Shown here piece by piece: positions 1-9,280 of a stretch of 64,000 nt of DNA. The stretch covers positions 2,046,001 to 2,110,000 of the forward strand of contig CM074140.1 of assembly GCA_037178625.1 (NCBI GenBank). Direction: 5' to 3'. The notes beneath the pieces were generated by a model. That model saw only the letters and a list, made by a program, of their open reading frames with translations. It did no database searches and was not told the DNA's origin. The translations under genes and the position numbers were made by a program. How positions within the stretch are numbered: position 1 is the stretch's first letter; every line of letters starts with the position of its first letter. This stretch comes from Skeletonema tropicum. Lineage: Eukaryota > Bacillariophyta > Thalassiosirophyceae > Thalassiosirales > Thalassiosiraceae.

Positions 1-1
1 C

Positions 2-172
2 TTGACAGATGCAGATGTTCATGACGGTGAAAATATTGAACAATTATCAGAGTACATTGTTGACACAACACAACAGCAACTGTGGGTGTCACTTGGCCGC
101 TTCGGGCATCATTACACGTCTTCCTCAACGAATGGACTAACAAGTCCTCGGGCAGTGTTCGTGCAATCCTAG
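2..172 (+). CDS. possible C-terminal end of a gene entering from the left
   Basis: Frame 2 is open from the window edge to a TAG at 170-172, giving about 56 residues (reads ...EQLSEYIVDTTQQQLWVSL...). No family is recognised and codon content is unremarkable. It may be the last exon of a gene lying to the left, or chance. Seen: an open frame only. Function unknown. Confidence 0.22.
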   Translation: MTDADVHDGENIEQLSEYIVDTTQQQLWVSLGRFGHHYTSSSTNGLTSPRAVFVQS

Positions 173-640
173 GCGCTCCACCTGCGCTCCACATCCAACC
201 ACAACTAGTAGATTTAGTCTGAGAGCTCGATTTCATGAATACTCCTGAAGGAGTCGACGTGACGCTGCAGACACACCCTTGCTGCGTGCAATAACAATAT
301 GTAAGTAGTTGATATTGTACTTAATACTTGATACTGTACTATTGAGTTCAGCTTGCAAGTTTTTTTCAATATCAGGCTGATGGTGGCAAGTAAGATATCG
401 ATAAGATCCTAATGGCCAAGGGATGAAGATTACCACTGCAAGGAAGGTCAAAATCCTTCTAGTTACTGTGTTATTGAGGGTCGTAGGAAGCCATTTTTCA
501 CCATTGTCTGGGTCCATTTTTGATGGTTGATGGCAAGTGAGTACCGACTGGTTCAAAAGAGACCGGTACTGGTTTTTTATCGGAAGCCACACTCGATTGA
601 CACAACTTCAAGTTGGAGCAATTTGGAGGAGGTTGCTTAA
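173..640. other. no recognisable gene
   Basis: A short open frame on the minus strand (233-592) has no recognisable motif and I do not support it. Nothing else stands out. Confidence 0.4.
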
Positions 641-780
641 TTGTGCGACGCTTAGCACTTTTGCTACCCACATAATCACAAACGGCGGTTAGTTTATCAC
701 ACAGAGGAAGAACTGACGTGTGTGAAGAAAAAATAACGGAGCCAAAACTCCCACGAGAAAAAAAGTTAAGCGTCGCACAA
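641..780. mobile_element. 140-bp TIR element (MITE-like)
   Basis: The element starts with TTGTGCGACGCTTA (641-654) and ends with the exact inverse TAAGCGTCGCACAA (767-780). The 112 bp between hold no coding frame. The flanks (gcttaa on the left, aataggt on the right) give no clear target-site duplication, so the superfamily is not assigned. Size, perfect 14-bp ends and lack of coding fit a non-autonomous MITE. Confidence 0.6.
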
Positions 781-947
781 AATAGGTGCTTGCAAATTCA
801 AATCAATGGAACAATACGCTAGGCCCGTTCTGTCAAGAGTTTTTTGAGCCTTTTTGGAGCCTATTCTTGTCCCTAAGTATTTTCTCACCTAGCCTATTCT
901 TGTCCCTATATATCTATTTTCTCACCTCAAGACTGGGATGGAAAATA

Positions 948-2483
948 TAGTCCGGGAAACGCTGTCAATCCCGTACCTGGATCCTACGTACCCCTAGTAC
1001 AAAAGTCATCCGGCACTTGAGATTTCGCATGTAAATAAATTTAAACGAATTCCCACGTCTTTTGCTCATAAGATTAGAATTTGCGCGCCAATGCTTTTTA
1101 ACAAGACCACATCCCTTCAGACATCCGTGGGGAAATGAACAAAACTACCGTGATGATGGCATAGCGTGAAAAATCGTATCTCCTTGAATACCTTGAAACT
1201 CAGTCCGGACCAGGTCCATATGAGCAGCTGAGACCATCAAGAAACTACTGATCTACCTGCTAATAGTCACGCCCCAAACCTCAAAACCAAATACAAGCAT
1301 ACGAAATCTCGAAATGCAACCTCTGCCGTCATCAATTCAGCTCAATATGAATGGTATAACCGACCTCTCTCCACCAATCCTCGCCACCGCTTACATATAT
1401 AGACATTGGGCGTTGGTGTGGTTCATTGTTAGTGACTTCATATGGCCATAGCGCTCCACCGGGTACCGTCGATGCTGCTACACATATCATCATCAATAAT
1501 AAACGAATGTCACCCATTTCATTGTTCTATTCCGACCTCTGATCATGACGAGACAACTAAACTCTCAATAGTATGTAAGGATCGCTTTGTGCCGTGGAGC
1601 TGTTAAGGAGATCCGATTTCACTGACTGCACTACCATCGGCGAACTCAACCTTGTTATCACCATAGTCCAACACATGGTCATTCCTTGAACAAACTCCAA
1701 TGGTTTTGAAATTCAAATCAACCTTACCATCCGACAACAAAGACACAACAACTATTGTATTTTGTTGAAGAGACAGTGTCGTGGTTGGGTGACTTGAGGT
1801 TCGATTAGGATGGAATAAGTGCACATATTGTCTCCGAAGAAGGCTGTTGTTATGGCGCTACATTGCTTCTGAATAGATCGGAGTGGAATCTTCAGCGACT
1901 TCGTAAGATTCTTCTGTTTCAATGAATTAGTTTTCGACGGATAAAGCTGCATATTGTCACTGCTGACATCGTTGGAATGCGCAAAGTGTATTCTTTCTTA
2001 TAGATGGATGTTTATCTGCATGCATTTATGTCGAATAACACGGATCTGTGGGCCTCATAAATTATTATGATGCAACAATAAGATATATCCATCAATGATA
2101 TGCGTCTAAAGTTCATTATTTTAACAGGTACTTGTCGTTGATAGTGCTGAAATATTTGTTACAACACCATCGTTCATTGCTCATGAGGAGTTGAAGATAC
2201 ACTTATACTTATTCATGTGCACTAATTGGCTTGCATTTTACATCATATGTAGAAATTGGTACATACCAAGCTGCTCCATTTATTCATAAATATCTATAGG
2301 CATCACGAGCATTATATCTTTAATACAACCGCACCATGCTTAGTAAAGTACGCTGATCGGGCGGAAATCCCATGGTGATGATGTGGTCGATGATCGTTGG
2401 CGCCACTTTGGTACTGCTTCTTGGACAATTCCTACGTACACAAAAAAATCTACAGACGGTATTTTACTACCCTTTCCCGGACT
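948..2483. mobile_element. 1.5-kb inverted-repeat insertion with TA flanks
   Basis: This segment interrupts the older element at 832-2560. It is bounded by AGTCCGGGAAA (949-959) and TTTCCCGGACT (2473-2483). The target dinucleotide TA appears on both sides (946-947 and 2484-2485), and the intact sequence is readable at about 57.8 kb. TA duplication suggests a Tc1/mariner-like mechanism, but the 11-bp ends are short and no transposase is recognisable inside. The assignment to a superfamily is inference. Confidence 0.55.
1332..1824 (-). other. short minus-strand open frames inside the 1.5-kb insertion
   Basis: Two open frames on the minus strand (1824-1603, 73 codons; 1517-1332, 61 codons) have protein-like composition. 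The first contains TIVVVSLLSDGKVDLNFKTI; the second opens with a hydrophobic stretch (LLLMMICVAAS) like a signal peptide. They could be exons or remnants of cargo in the inserted element. No domain is recognised and the joining splice sites are not clear. Confidence 0.2.
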
Positions 2484-2601
2484 TAGGCTCAAAACCCCCT
2501 GAAAATCAGCCCCTTTTTGAGGAGGTTTTCGATCATATTTTCAAACCTATTTCAGTACTAGAGTCTATTGCATCGCATGAAGACACCCTGATGCAGTGGC
2601 T

Positions 2602-2604
<3 letters not shown>

Positions 2605-2632
<28 letters not shown>
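2605..2632. repeat. (CT)14 microsatellite
   Basis: Fourteen uninterrupted CT dinucleotides lie in non-coding sequence about 240 bp upstream of the SAM-RBR gene. Confidence 0.95.
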
Positions 2633-2874
2633 AGAGCGATAGAGCGCTACTGCCCTACTGCTCGGAGGCACCAAATCAGTGACATGTGACTGTGTCATAA
2701 TGTGACATGTCAAAGCACTTTCGTTCATTCTTTCTTCGAGTTGTCGTGAACTTTTCACAGAAAGAAGCTCGAGTTTGTGCAAAAGCTGTGAACTTTTCAC
2801 ACAGGTGCAGTTTGATTGTGAAACTCGCATATTTTAATAGCATAAAATCTTTTGTATTAGTTATCTAGCACGTT

Positions 2875-4637
2875 ATGAATCCTACCAGCTGGAGTTGTTC
2901 GGATGTGGAGGGTTGGGCAAGGCAGGTTGGCCTGTCTGAAAGCACAGTCACTGTTTTAAGTCAGAATGAAGTCGATGGGCCAACATTAGTGACACTTGAA
3001 AAGGATGAGTTGAGATCCGAACTTGGTATTCGTTCTCTCCCAGCGCGGAGATATCTCTGGGATCTTATTGTCACACTACGTTCTTACCAAAACAGCAACG
3101 ATCGCAACGCGGCAATCGACGTCTTAGAGGAAGAGATTGAGTCTCTTCCTCTTGAAGGTACTGCCGATGCCTCTGCTGGAGGTTTTATGCAAACAGATGA
3201 GGAAGCAGTGAATCAACTTCGTAAAGATGCCGCTGGGCAGAGGCAGATTATTTCTGATCATATGATTGCTCTTCGTATGCAATCTATCGGGTCCCAGCAA
3301 ATTTATGAGGACGCAGAACTCGCTCGCACTGAAGGGGATAGACTCCAACAGCTCAACATCCAATGTGAGTTTGATCGAAGATACGCGCAATCATTGGATG
3401 GTCGTGGCATGGAACGACCTGGTAACGATGATAATAGGGCACAGATTGCTAGCCTTTTTGGCCTCTCTATCCAAGCATGTGTCACCAATAAGGTGAATGT
3501 AGCAGGTGAGCTCTTGATTGTTTCAAATGACTATTTATGTATATTGCATGATAAGTCGTCTTGCGTAAAGAACGCTAATAACTCTATTTGTTAAACTCAC
3601 AAGAGGCTTTGGCGAATGGTCAGATTAGAGTCATTCCTCGTTTGCAAGATCTCAAAGCTACCAATGAAGTAGAGGAGGACCAAATGGAGATGACCGAAGA
3701 TATGGATATGATTTCAACTCGTGACTTCTTGGACGATCTACCGATCATCGATTGCTGTAATGTTTGCATGGAGGATGGACATCAAGGGTTCGCCCTTGGA
3801 TGTGACCACCGCATGTGTATTTGTTGCATGAGAGAGTTGTTTTCCGCTGCTGTTCAAGACACTTCGCTTCTTCCTCTTCGTTGTTGCGAGATTCCAATCG
3901 ACATGAGTATCAGCCGCCACATCTTATCAGCAGGAGATGCCAACGCTCTCGCGCTGCGAATGTCAGAGCGTGAGGCCTTAAATAAGATGTATTGCCCGAC
4001 ATGCAACAAGTTCATTAACCTTGACCTTGATTATGTGGATGCCCATGAGTCGGTCGAGCTCATGTGCGTTTGTGAGACTGTTCTATGCATTCGTTGCAAA
4101 TCAAAGTCTCATCCAAGATTTACCTGTGCAGAGAACAAGGCGATCATGAACGGTGACGATTCTCTTCTCCTCGAGGTCGCTAGGCAAGAAGGATGGAAGC
4201 AATGCCCTACCTGCAATGCCATGATCGAACTCGCGCACGGCTGCAACCATATCACATGTTCGAGCTGCCGTCACGAGTTCTGTTTCCAATGCTTATCGCC
4301 CTGGGGGGACCGGACGTGCTCTACTGGTGCATGCGACGTCTGGGACGAAGGTCGCTTACTTGCTGCCGGAGAGGCTCGTGTTGCCATGGAGGAGAATGCA
4401 TTGCAGAGACCAATACCAGCTGCTGCCCGCGAACAACACGTCCAGCGAGCCGTGCTGGCTCTGCAGGAAAATGAAGGATGTGAACATGAGTGGGTTAGGA
4501 GACGAGGCTACCTTGGTGAATGTGAGCGTTGCGGATATGAACTTAACTGTTATGGTATGAGGTGTGCTTCGGACTGTGAATCGACTGTCTGTTACACTTG
4601 TGCCAACTTTCGCATTCCAAGGAGGGGTTGGCGTTGA
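2875..4637 (+). CDS. SAM domain-RBR (RING-IBR-RING) E3 ubiquitin ligase
   Basis: Two exons, 2875-3505 and 3604-4637, are joined by a 98-bp intron (gtgagc...acaag). The phase-1 junction restores a GAG codon, giving 554 residues. Residues about 5-70 form a SAM domain (protein-protein contacts). RING1 begins near 261 (CCNVC...GCDHRMC). An IBR-like Cys cluster follows (YCPTCNKF...MCVC...CIRC). RING2 is WKQCPTCNAMIELAHGCNHITC, with the Cys of GCNH (about residue 424) at the position of the catalytic thioester Cys of RBR ligases. RBR enzymes take ubiquitin from E2 onto this Cys before passing it to substrate. A further Cys-rich tail (CEHEW...CERCGYELNCYGMRC) may bind more zinc. The SAM-RBR combination is uncommon in my experience. 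The start is the first ATG, preceded by an AT-rich leader. Confidence 0.86.
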
Positions 4638-5286
4638 TGAATGTTACTGTTTTTTGTCAAGGAAGTTTGTCTATGACTGGGATTAGGATGTTTATTTTGT
4701 GTTTGCGTCGTATCGAGCTGCACATTCAATCACCAAGTTATCTGTAGTGCCGTAAGATGATAATAATGATTGTTGTGAGCGTGAAGAAGAACGTTTCTGT
4801 GGCACAGCATCATCAATATATAATTAGTTGGCCTTATTGATCTTGAGTTTGACCCAAGGGTAAATAAGATCAAGCCTCATCAGGACAAGGACAGCTACGA
4901 GGCTGCAGCAACACTGATTTGAGCTGATTTGTTTTCGCCGAAGTTATTTCTTATCCGAATATAACCCCTTACTCCTTTGCAATCTTGACGTAGTTGTCTA
5001 ATTGAGTAGGCATGATATGTAAGGTCGTGTATTCCAAGATCGACCGTTTCGGGAACAGATTTTGCTTCGCCTTTCGCCAACTCAAGGTATTTTACCAACT
5101 TGAAGCCTTGGGTTCGGTAACCAGTTTCCACCGCTCTATACACCACTTACTACTTTCTCGACCACTCCATCTCTGTGCAAACCTAACCTAGGTACCACAT
5201 CGCTCTCTTGCCAAATAGACTTTTAACGTAAAATGCTAACAAATGTAAACGCTAGTTTAAAGCTAAATCACAATGGCTTCCTATAT
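4638..5286. other. intergenic, no supported gene
   Basis: The 3' flanks of two convergent genes. A minus-strand open frame at 4895-5146 (83 codons) has no recognisable motif and is not supported. Confidence 0.5.
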
Positions 5287-5368
5287 CATCTTGGCTTCAA
5301 AACGCCCTGTCCATCCGTCTTGTTGCCGTACCCCCAAAGACCGTCGTAAATGTTGCCATTGTTGTACT

Positions 5369-6418
5369 TCATTCGTCCCTTCCGTAGGACCAGTCAGCCT
5401 CGGGCTCCACTTTGCCCTCTTTCTCAAAAAATTCCTCCCAAGTCTTAGGCTCCAACGCCTTCTTTTTGTCCTCTTCCCAACCTCTTCCCAAAATTCTGTC
5501 TTCTTCCCAAAACCAGTCAGCCTCGGGCTCCAATTTGCCCTCTTTCTCAGAAATTTCCTCCCAAGTCTTAGGCTCCAACATCTTCTTTTTGTCCTCTTCC
5601 CAAAAGACGTCAGCCTCAGGCTCCAATTTGCCCTCTTTCTCAGAAATTTCCTCCCAAGACTTAGGCTCCATCGCCTTCTTATAAATCGATGCAATTGCCA
5701 ACTCAGAGTCGAAGCTTGTATTGTCCTCAATCGATGCAATTGCCAACTCAGAGTCGAAGCTTGTATCGTCCTCTTCCCAAAGATCGTCGCGAATGCTGCC
5801 ATTGTTGCACTTCATTCGTCCATTCCCATGTTTCATGTCATTTTCCCAATCTCCTTCATAAACTTCCCCATTGACAGACTGATACGTTCCTTTTCCCTCC
5901 TTCTTGCCATCACTAGTTGTGACCTTCACTGGTGTGACAGTGTGAGTAGGCTCCATCGTAGAGCTGCTGCTACTGCCATTATTTCCTTTGGCGTAAAGTA
6001 TTTTACCACCAGTTGTGTCATTCATTGGCGAAACTGTTTGGAAAGGCTCCATGTGAAGGGCTCCGCACTTATTGTTTGTTGGTTGTGTCAGTGATTCCAC
6101 AGCGTGAAGTGGAGGTGCCGAGGGCGAAGCCAGTTTATCAAACAAGGCTTGACAAGGACTTTCTTGAGATGTCCCTGTTTGCGTAGGCGAGCTGCTGCTG
6201 TTAGTGCTCGTGGCATAAAGTGAAGGTATTGAATGTTCCTCCTTGTTGTCCTTGAGTGCCTCAAGAAGGAAGGCGGTAGTCTCCTGAACATGGTTGTTCG
6301 ACAAGAAAGCCTCGGCGGTGGCCTGAATATCAATGAGAGGACCCCCTTCGGCACTAACAAGACCCTTGGCAAGGTCCAACGCTCCCTGCGGATTGTTGAA
6401 CAACAACTGACTCAACAT
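5369..6418 (-). CDS. chimeric clathrin heavy chain fragment + MORN protein
   Basis: Translation from the ATG at 6418 (minus) begins MLSQLLFNNPQGALDLAKGL. About 70 residues closely follow one clathrin heavy-chain repeat segment (NPQGAL..A..LV....GPLIDI......F...N.VQETTAFLLEALK). A Ser/Thr-rich stretch follows. Next comes a MORN unit (GKGTY...NGEVYEGDWENDMKHGNGRM), then an Asp/Glu/Trp-rich region with two 15-residue copies and three copies of a (K/E)PKxWEEIxEKEGKxEPEAD module. The frame stops at 5369, but another MORN unit (YNNGNIYDGLWGYGNKTDGQG) continues in another frame to 5287, so one indel probably cuts the end. The rest of clathrin (about 1600 residues) is absent. A mariner-type element starts 74 bp upstream of the ATG. 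Expression and function are unknown; a pseudogene is possible. Confidence 0.6.
   Translation of the reverse strand: MLSQLLFNNPQGALDLAKGLVSAEGGPLIDIQATAEAFLSNNHVQETTAFLLEALKDNKEEHSIPSLYATSTNSSSSPTQTGTSQESPCQALFDKLASPSAPPLHAVESLTQPTNNKCGALHMEPFQTVSPMNDTTGGKILYAKGNNGSSSSSTMEPTHTVTPVKVTTSDGKKEGKGTYQSVNGEVYEGDWENDMKHGNGRMKCNNGSIRDDLWEEDDTSFDSELAIASIEDNTSFDSELAIASIYKKAMEPKSWEEISEKEGKLEPEADVFWEEDKKKMLEPKTWEEISEKEGKLEPEADWFWEEDRILGRGWEEDKKKALEPKTWEEFFEKEGKVEPEADWSYGRDE
5391..5774. repeat. tandem duplications inside the clathrin-MORN gene
   Basis: A module of roughly 65-90 bp beginning at 5391, 5514 and 5609 is present three times (spacing 123 and 95 bp). A 45-bp unit (atcgatgcaattgccaactc...) is present twice in tandem at 5685-5774. 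Both keep the reading frame, so they expand the acidic region of the protein. Confidence 0.85.
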
Positions 6419-6491
6419 ACTAGAGGCACGGACAGGATGGTGTCGCAACCAGCCTCCCGCCAAAATATGAGAGGGCAGGAATTTAACGCTA

Positions 6492-7051
6492 CAGTCGCAG
6501 CACCAGTATTGTCCGATGGTGTTATGCCGATTCTAGTCGGACAATACCTGTGATCGGACAGTTTGCGTACACGGTGGTGTATGTAGGCATAGCATGTACT
6601 AGTACTGATTATTTGGGCCAAAGCTAGCGAGGGAAGATTGTCTTTCGCTTCCTGTACACGTGTCGAAATGCTTTATGGAATGATCCACCAATTAGACCGC
6701 TGAGGAAATGTCTCTAGAGATAGAGAGACCTGCAGCTTCATCAATGCAAAAGACACCGTGTGCAAACTTCTTACACTCACAGCAGCGGTGATTCCCAAGC
6801 ATAATACATCAATTGCGTTGCAAAGAGAGCAGGTGGCACTTGGGAGTGTTGGATCAATGACAATTACTCGTTATGCAATGTATTAGAAATGATATTGTCA
6901 TTCAAGTAAATTTTTAAGGTTCAACTCATCACTTTGCCGCCTACTACGTATGTACTTATAGGTACTGGTAAGTAGGTGTTTACCCAATTTCACTCGGACA
7001 ATAACTGTGATCGGACAATTTGCGAACAGGACAATACTGGTGCTGCGACTG
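6492..7051. mobile_element. 560-bp Tc1/mariner-type MITE
   Basis: TA dinucleotides (6490-6491 and 7052-7053) flank an element whose ends are perfect inverted repeats of at least 23 bp (CAGTCGCAGCACCAGTATTG... and its inverse). A subterminal block 'cggacaataNctgtgatcggacaRtttgcg' occurs near both ends (6537-6566, 6993-7022) as a direct repeat. There is no transposase frame. TACAGT ends with TA duplication are typical of Tc1/mariner elements. It lies directly upstream of the clathrin-MORN gene. Confidence 0.75.
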
Positions 7052-7053
7052 TA

Positions 7054-8000
7054 TGTACCCCAGAGTGGCCCGCCAAAAAAAAAAAATTACTAACAAAAGC
7101 GCTAATAAACATCATGGCGTCCGACCCGATCACTATATTGGCAGCGCGTTTAGCATGTTATGTGATCAAGTTGAGCGACCGCTCGATGTTGCAATCGATT
7201 CAGCATGTCTTCTTTTGTCGGAAAGTAATCAATTTATAGTTTATACTCACAATATTGACCTCAGCCTAATCAGTTTCCTACCTCACCAAAATCGGCCATA
7301 TTTGCATATTTACTAGGGAACTAAGAGTAGCAAACTTTGGTGTGATAGTGTTCAATGATGCAATAGGCTATAACCCGAGGTCAAAACACCATCGAACTAC
7401 AAATTTCATGTAGTTTCCGAGTATCTTCACGCATATGTACTAAAAGGTGCTTTTACAAGTTTCCTACGTACCAACCATATGTAGCCCATGGTTTTTTACT
7501 AGCGATTTTCACGTAGATGCCGACACACCGTGAGACAGCAATATCCTTTATAGCGGCTGCTGGCAATGGAATCACAGCATAATATTAGGCAGACTATTCA
7601 CTACTGCCCTGCTGAGAATAATACTGCTCTTGGAATCATTAAAATCGGGCTACTACAAGCGAAGTTCTTCTGGGTACTTGACAAAATTCAAAATTTAGCA
7701 AAATTTAGCTCTGGGGTACATAGCGTTAAACGCTTTTTTATGTCGCCCGTCGGCGCGCCAGACCCCCTTGACACCCGCCCGTCTGAAAGTTCGAATAAAT
7801 TCGCAATCAGGCCGCTTTGATTTAATTCCCTGAATTATGCATATCCCTGATTTTTGGAGCCAAACTCACAAATGTGTGGAACTATATCATTCTGTGGAAC
7901 CGAACATTTTATACAACACTGATAGTCCAATGAGAAATACTTTTATATAATTTTGATCTTTACTTGATCCCAATAGAGGCATCCAACCTGCTAGTCCAGG
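7054..8000. other. no recognisable gene
   Basis: AT-rich unique sequence. Open frames at 6976-7316 and 7566-7820 carry no motif. Nothing further seen. Confidence 0.4.
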
Positions 8001-8525
8001 TTATAGCCTAGGAGCCTTCCTTCGACCCCTGGCTACTGCTTCATTTGATTGTCTCTTCTTGCTTTTCTTCGCTTGCTTTGCAGCTTGTTACACATTCTTC
8101 CTTGCTCCAGAGAATGGAGGCTCTACACCTTCATCATAACATCCTCTGCAGATTGGAAGTGGTGTCTTTCCTCCAACGTCACGATTTGCAATTATCTCTT
8201 CAGGGGATACAATGTCGGCATCCACATAGCACATTGCGCAGACGTCCTTCGTAACGATTCTACCTCCCTTCGTTCCAGTGTTTGGATTGTAATAATTTGC
8301 TTCGATCGCATCACCACATCGTACGGATCATCTATTGTAGAAGTGTGCATTGTGTTGTCTGATTTTATCACCACAGATGAAGCCGGTGCATTCGATACAT
8401 TGTTCCAGGCTTTGTAGATCTTCTGCAGAGGGAGCTCCTTCGCCACTACCTCCCACAGCTTTAGCCGAGAAGACGCAACGGCGTGCGGCACATCGAAACC
8501 ATGATGACTTACTGACCACAATCAA
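8001..8525 (-). pseudogene. decayed Cys-rich (zinc-binding-like) protein fragment
   Basis: One minus-strand frame keeps protein-like sequence across two in-frame stops. The first part is EQCIECTGFICGDKIRQHNAHFYNR, then a TGA near 8328. It continues SVRCGDAIEANYYNPNTGTKGGR...DVCAMCYVDADIVSPEE...GGKTPLPICRGCYDEG...GARKNV, then a TAA at 8088-8090. A basic tail QAAKQAKKSKKRQ...RRKAPRL follows to a stop at 8001. Spaced CxxC pairs suggest a zinc-binding region such as is found at the end of some transposases, but the family is not identified. The frame upstream of 8525 is unclear, so the 5' part is missing or spliced. Confidence 0.55.
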
Positions 8526-8676
8526 TACGATTGCCGCTGATGAAGTTAATTCAAAAGGATTTGTAGTCTTGTATCTACTGTATCTACGTACGTGTAATCT
8601 AACAAATAATCCTTCGGCGAAAGTAAAATAGATACTGTCTACTGGGATAAGTAGGTTACATCTTGAAGTTAAGTAG

Positions 8677-9006
8677 TTGAAGTGTTCGCTGCTTATATGG
8701 CGCCTTTTTAGAACTTATTCCTACGTGATGACGTCACAAAAGACAAAAATGTTCGGTTCTACAAAAAGTGCCAAAAAGGGCGTTCCACACTCCCTCCCTC
8801 CCCCATTTTTTGAAAATGGTCATGCTACAGGGAATTCAATCAAAGCGGCCTCATCGAAAAACGACACCAATAACATCGCCGGAATCTTTCTCTCGCGGTT
8901 GAATCAATACGAGAGGATGATCGCTGCCCACCTATATATGAGGTCTCTTCGCGGAGCCAACTTGGCATTGTTTGCTGCCTGTGGGGACTTCCTTTTGGAA
9001 TGTTGA
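8677..9006 (+). CDS. small hypothetical protein, doubtful
   Basis: An open frame of 109 codons, with a second ATG at about 8749 (MFGSTKSAKKG...). The C-terminal half (NNIAGIFLSRLNQYERMIAAHLYMRSLRGANLALFAACGDFLLEC) is helix-like and could begin a longer protein. The frame stops just before the satellite array, so a truncated gene is possible. No family recognised. Confidence 0.25.
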   Translation: MKCSLLIWRLFRTYSYVMTSQKTKMFGSTKSAKKGVPHSLPPPFFENGHATGNSIKAASSKNDTNNIAGIFLSRLNQYERMIAAHLYMRSLRGANLALFAACGDFLLEC

Positions 9007-9280
9007 TGTTGACCGTGGTTGTAATATATCTCACTGCTCACTGCTCACTGCACACTGCCACAAGACTCTCTGAAACTCTACAAGACTGCACAGCGATTGA
9101 GTGTCTATAACTGTGGACGGTTTACCTAACGTTCGTGACACTAAAACACGCTTTCAAAATGAGACTGCAGAATTGCTAGAAGGATTTGAGCCTCCGTTTG
9201 TCCTCCGTTAGCCTTTTTAATTCAACTCTCATCTCACTCTCTCTCTCTAAATCTCTCTCTGAATGTTGATATTAAGCAAA

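Larger units (their letters stand above)
832..2560 (-). mobile_element. truncated copy of the 56.8-kb TIR element, split by an insertion
   Basis: Positions 832-947 and 2486-2560 together match, in reverse orientation, the right end of the element at 56813-57883. They share the terminal GGCCCGTTCTGTCAAGAG, the 'gagcctattcttgtccctattttctcacctc' type blocks, and then the ggctcaaaaccccct...tttttgaggaggttttcgat block. The two halves are collinear if 948-2483 is removed. The copy ends near 2560, so only one end of the element survives here. Confidence 0.65.

Noticed and set aside
2372..2689. Plus-strand 105-codon open frame with a hydrophobic start
   Set aside because: It spans the end of the inserted element, the older element and the CT microsatellite; a composite of repeats rather than a gene.
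5273..6094. Plus-strand 273-codon frame with repeated FALFLRNFLP-like segments
   Set aside because: Antisense of the clathrin-MORN chimera; its repeats come from the triplicated module on the other strand.
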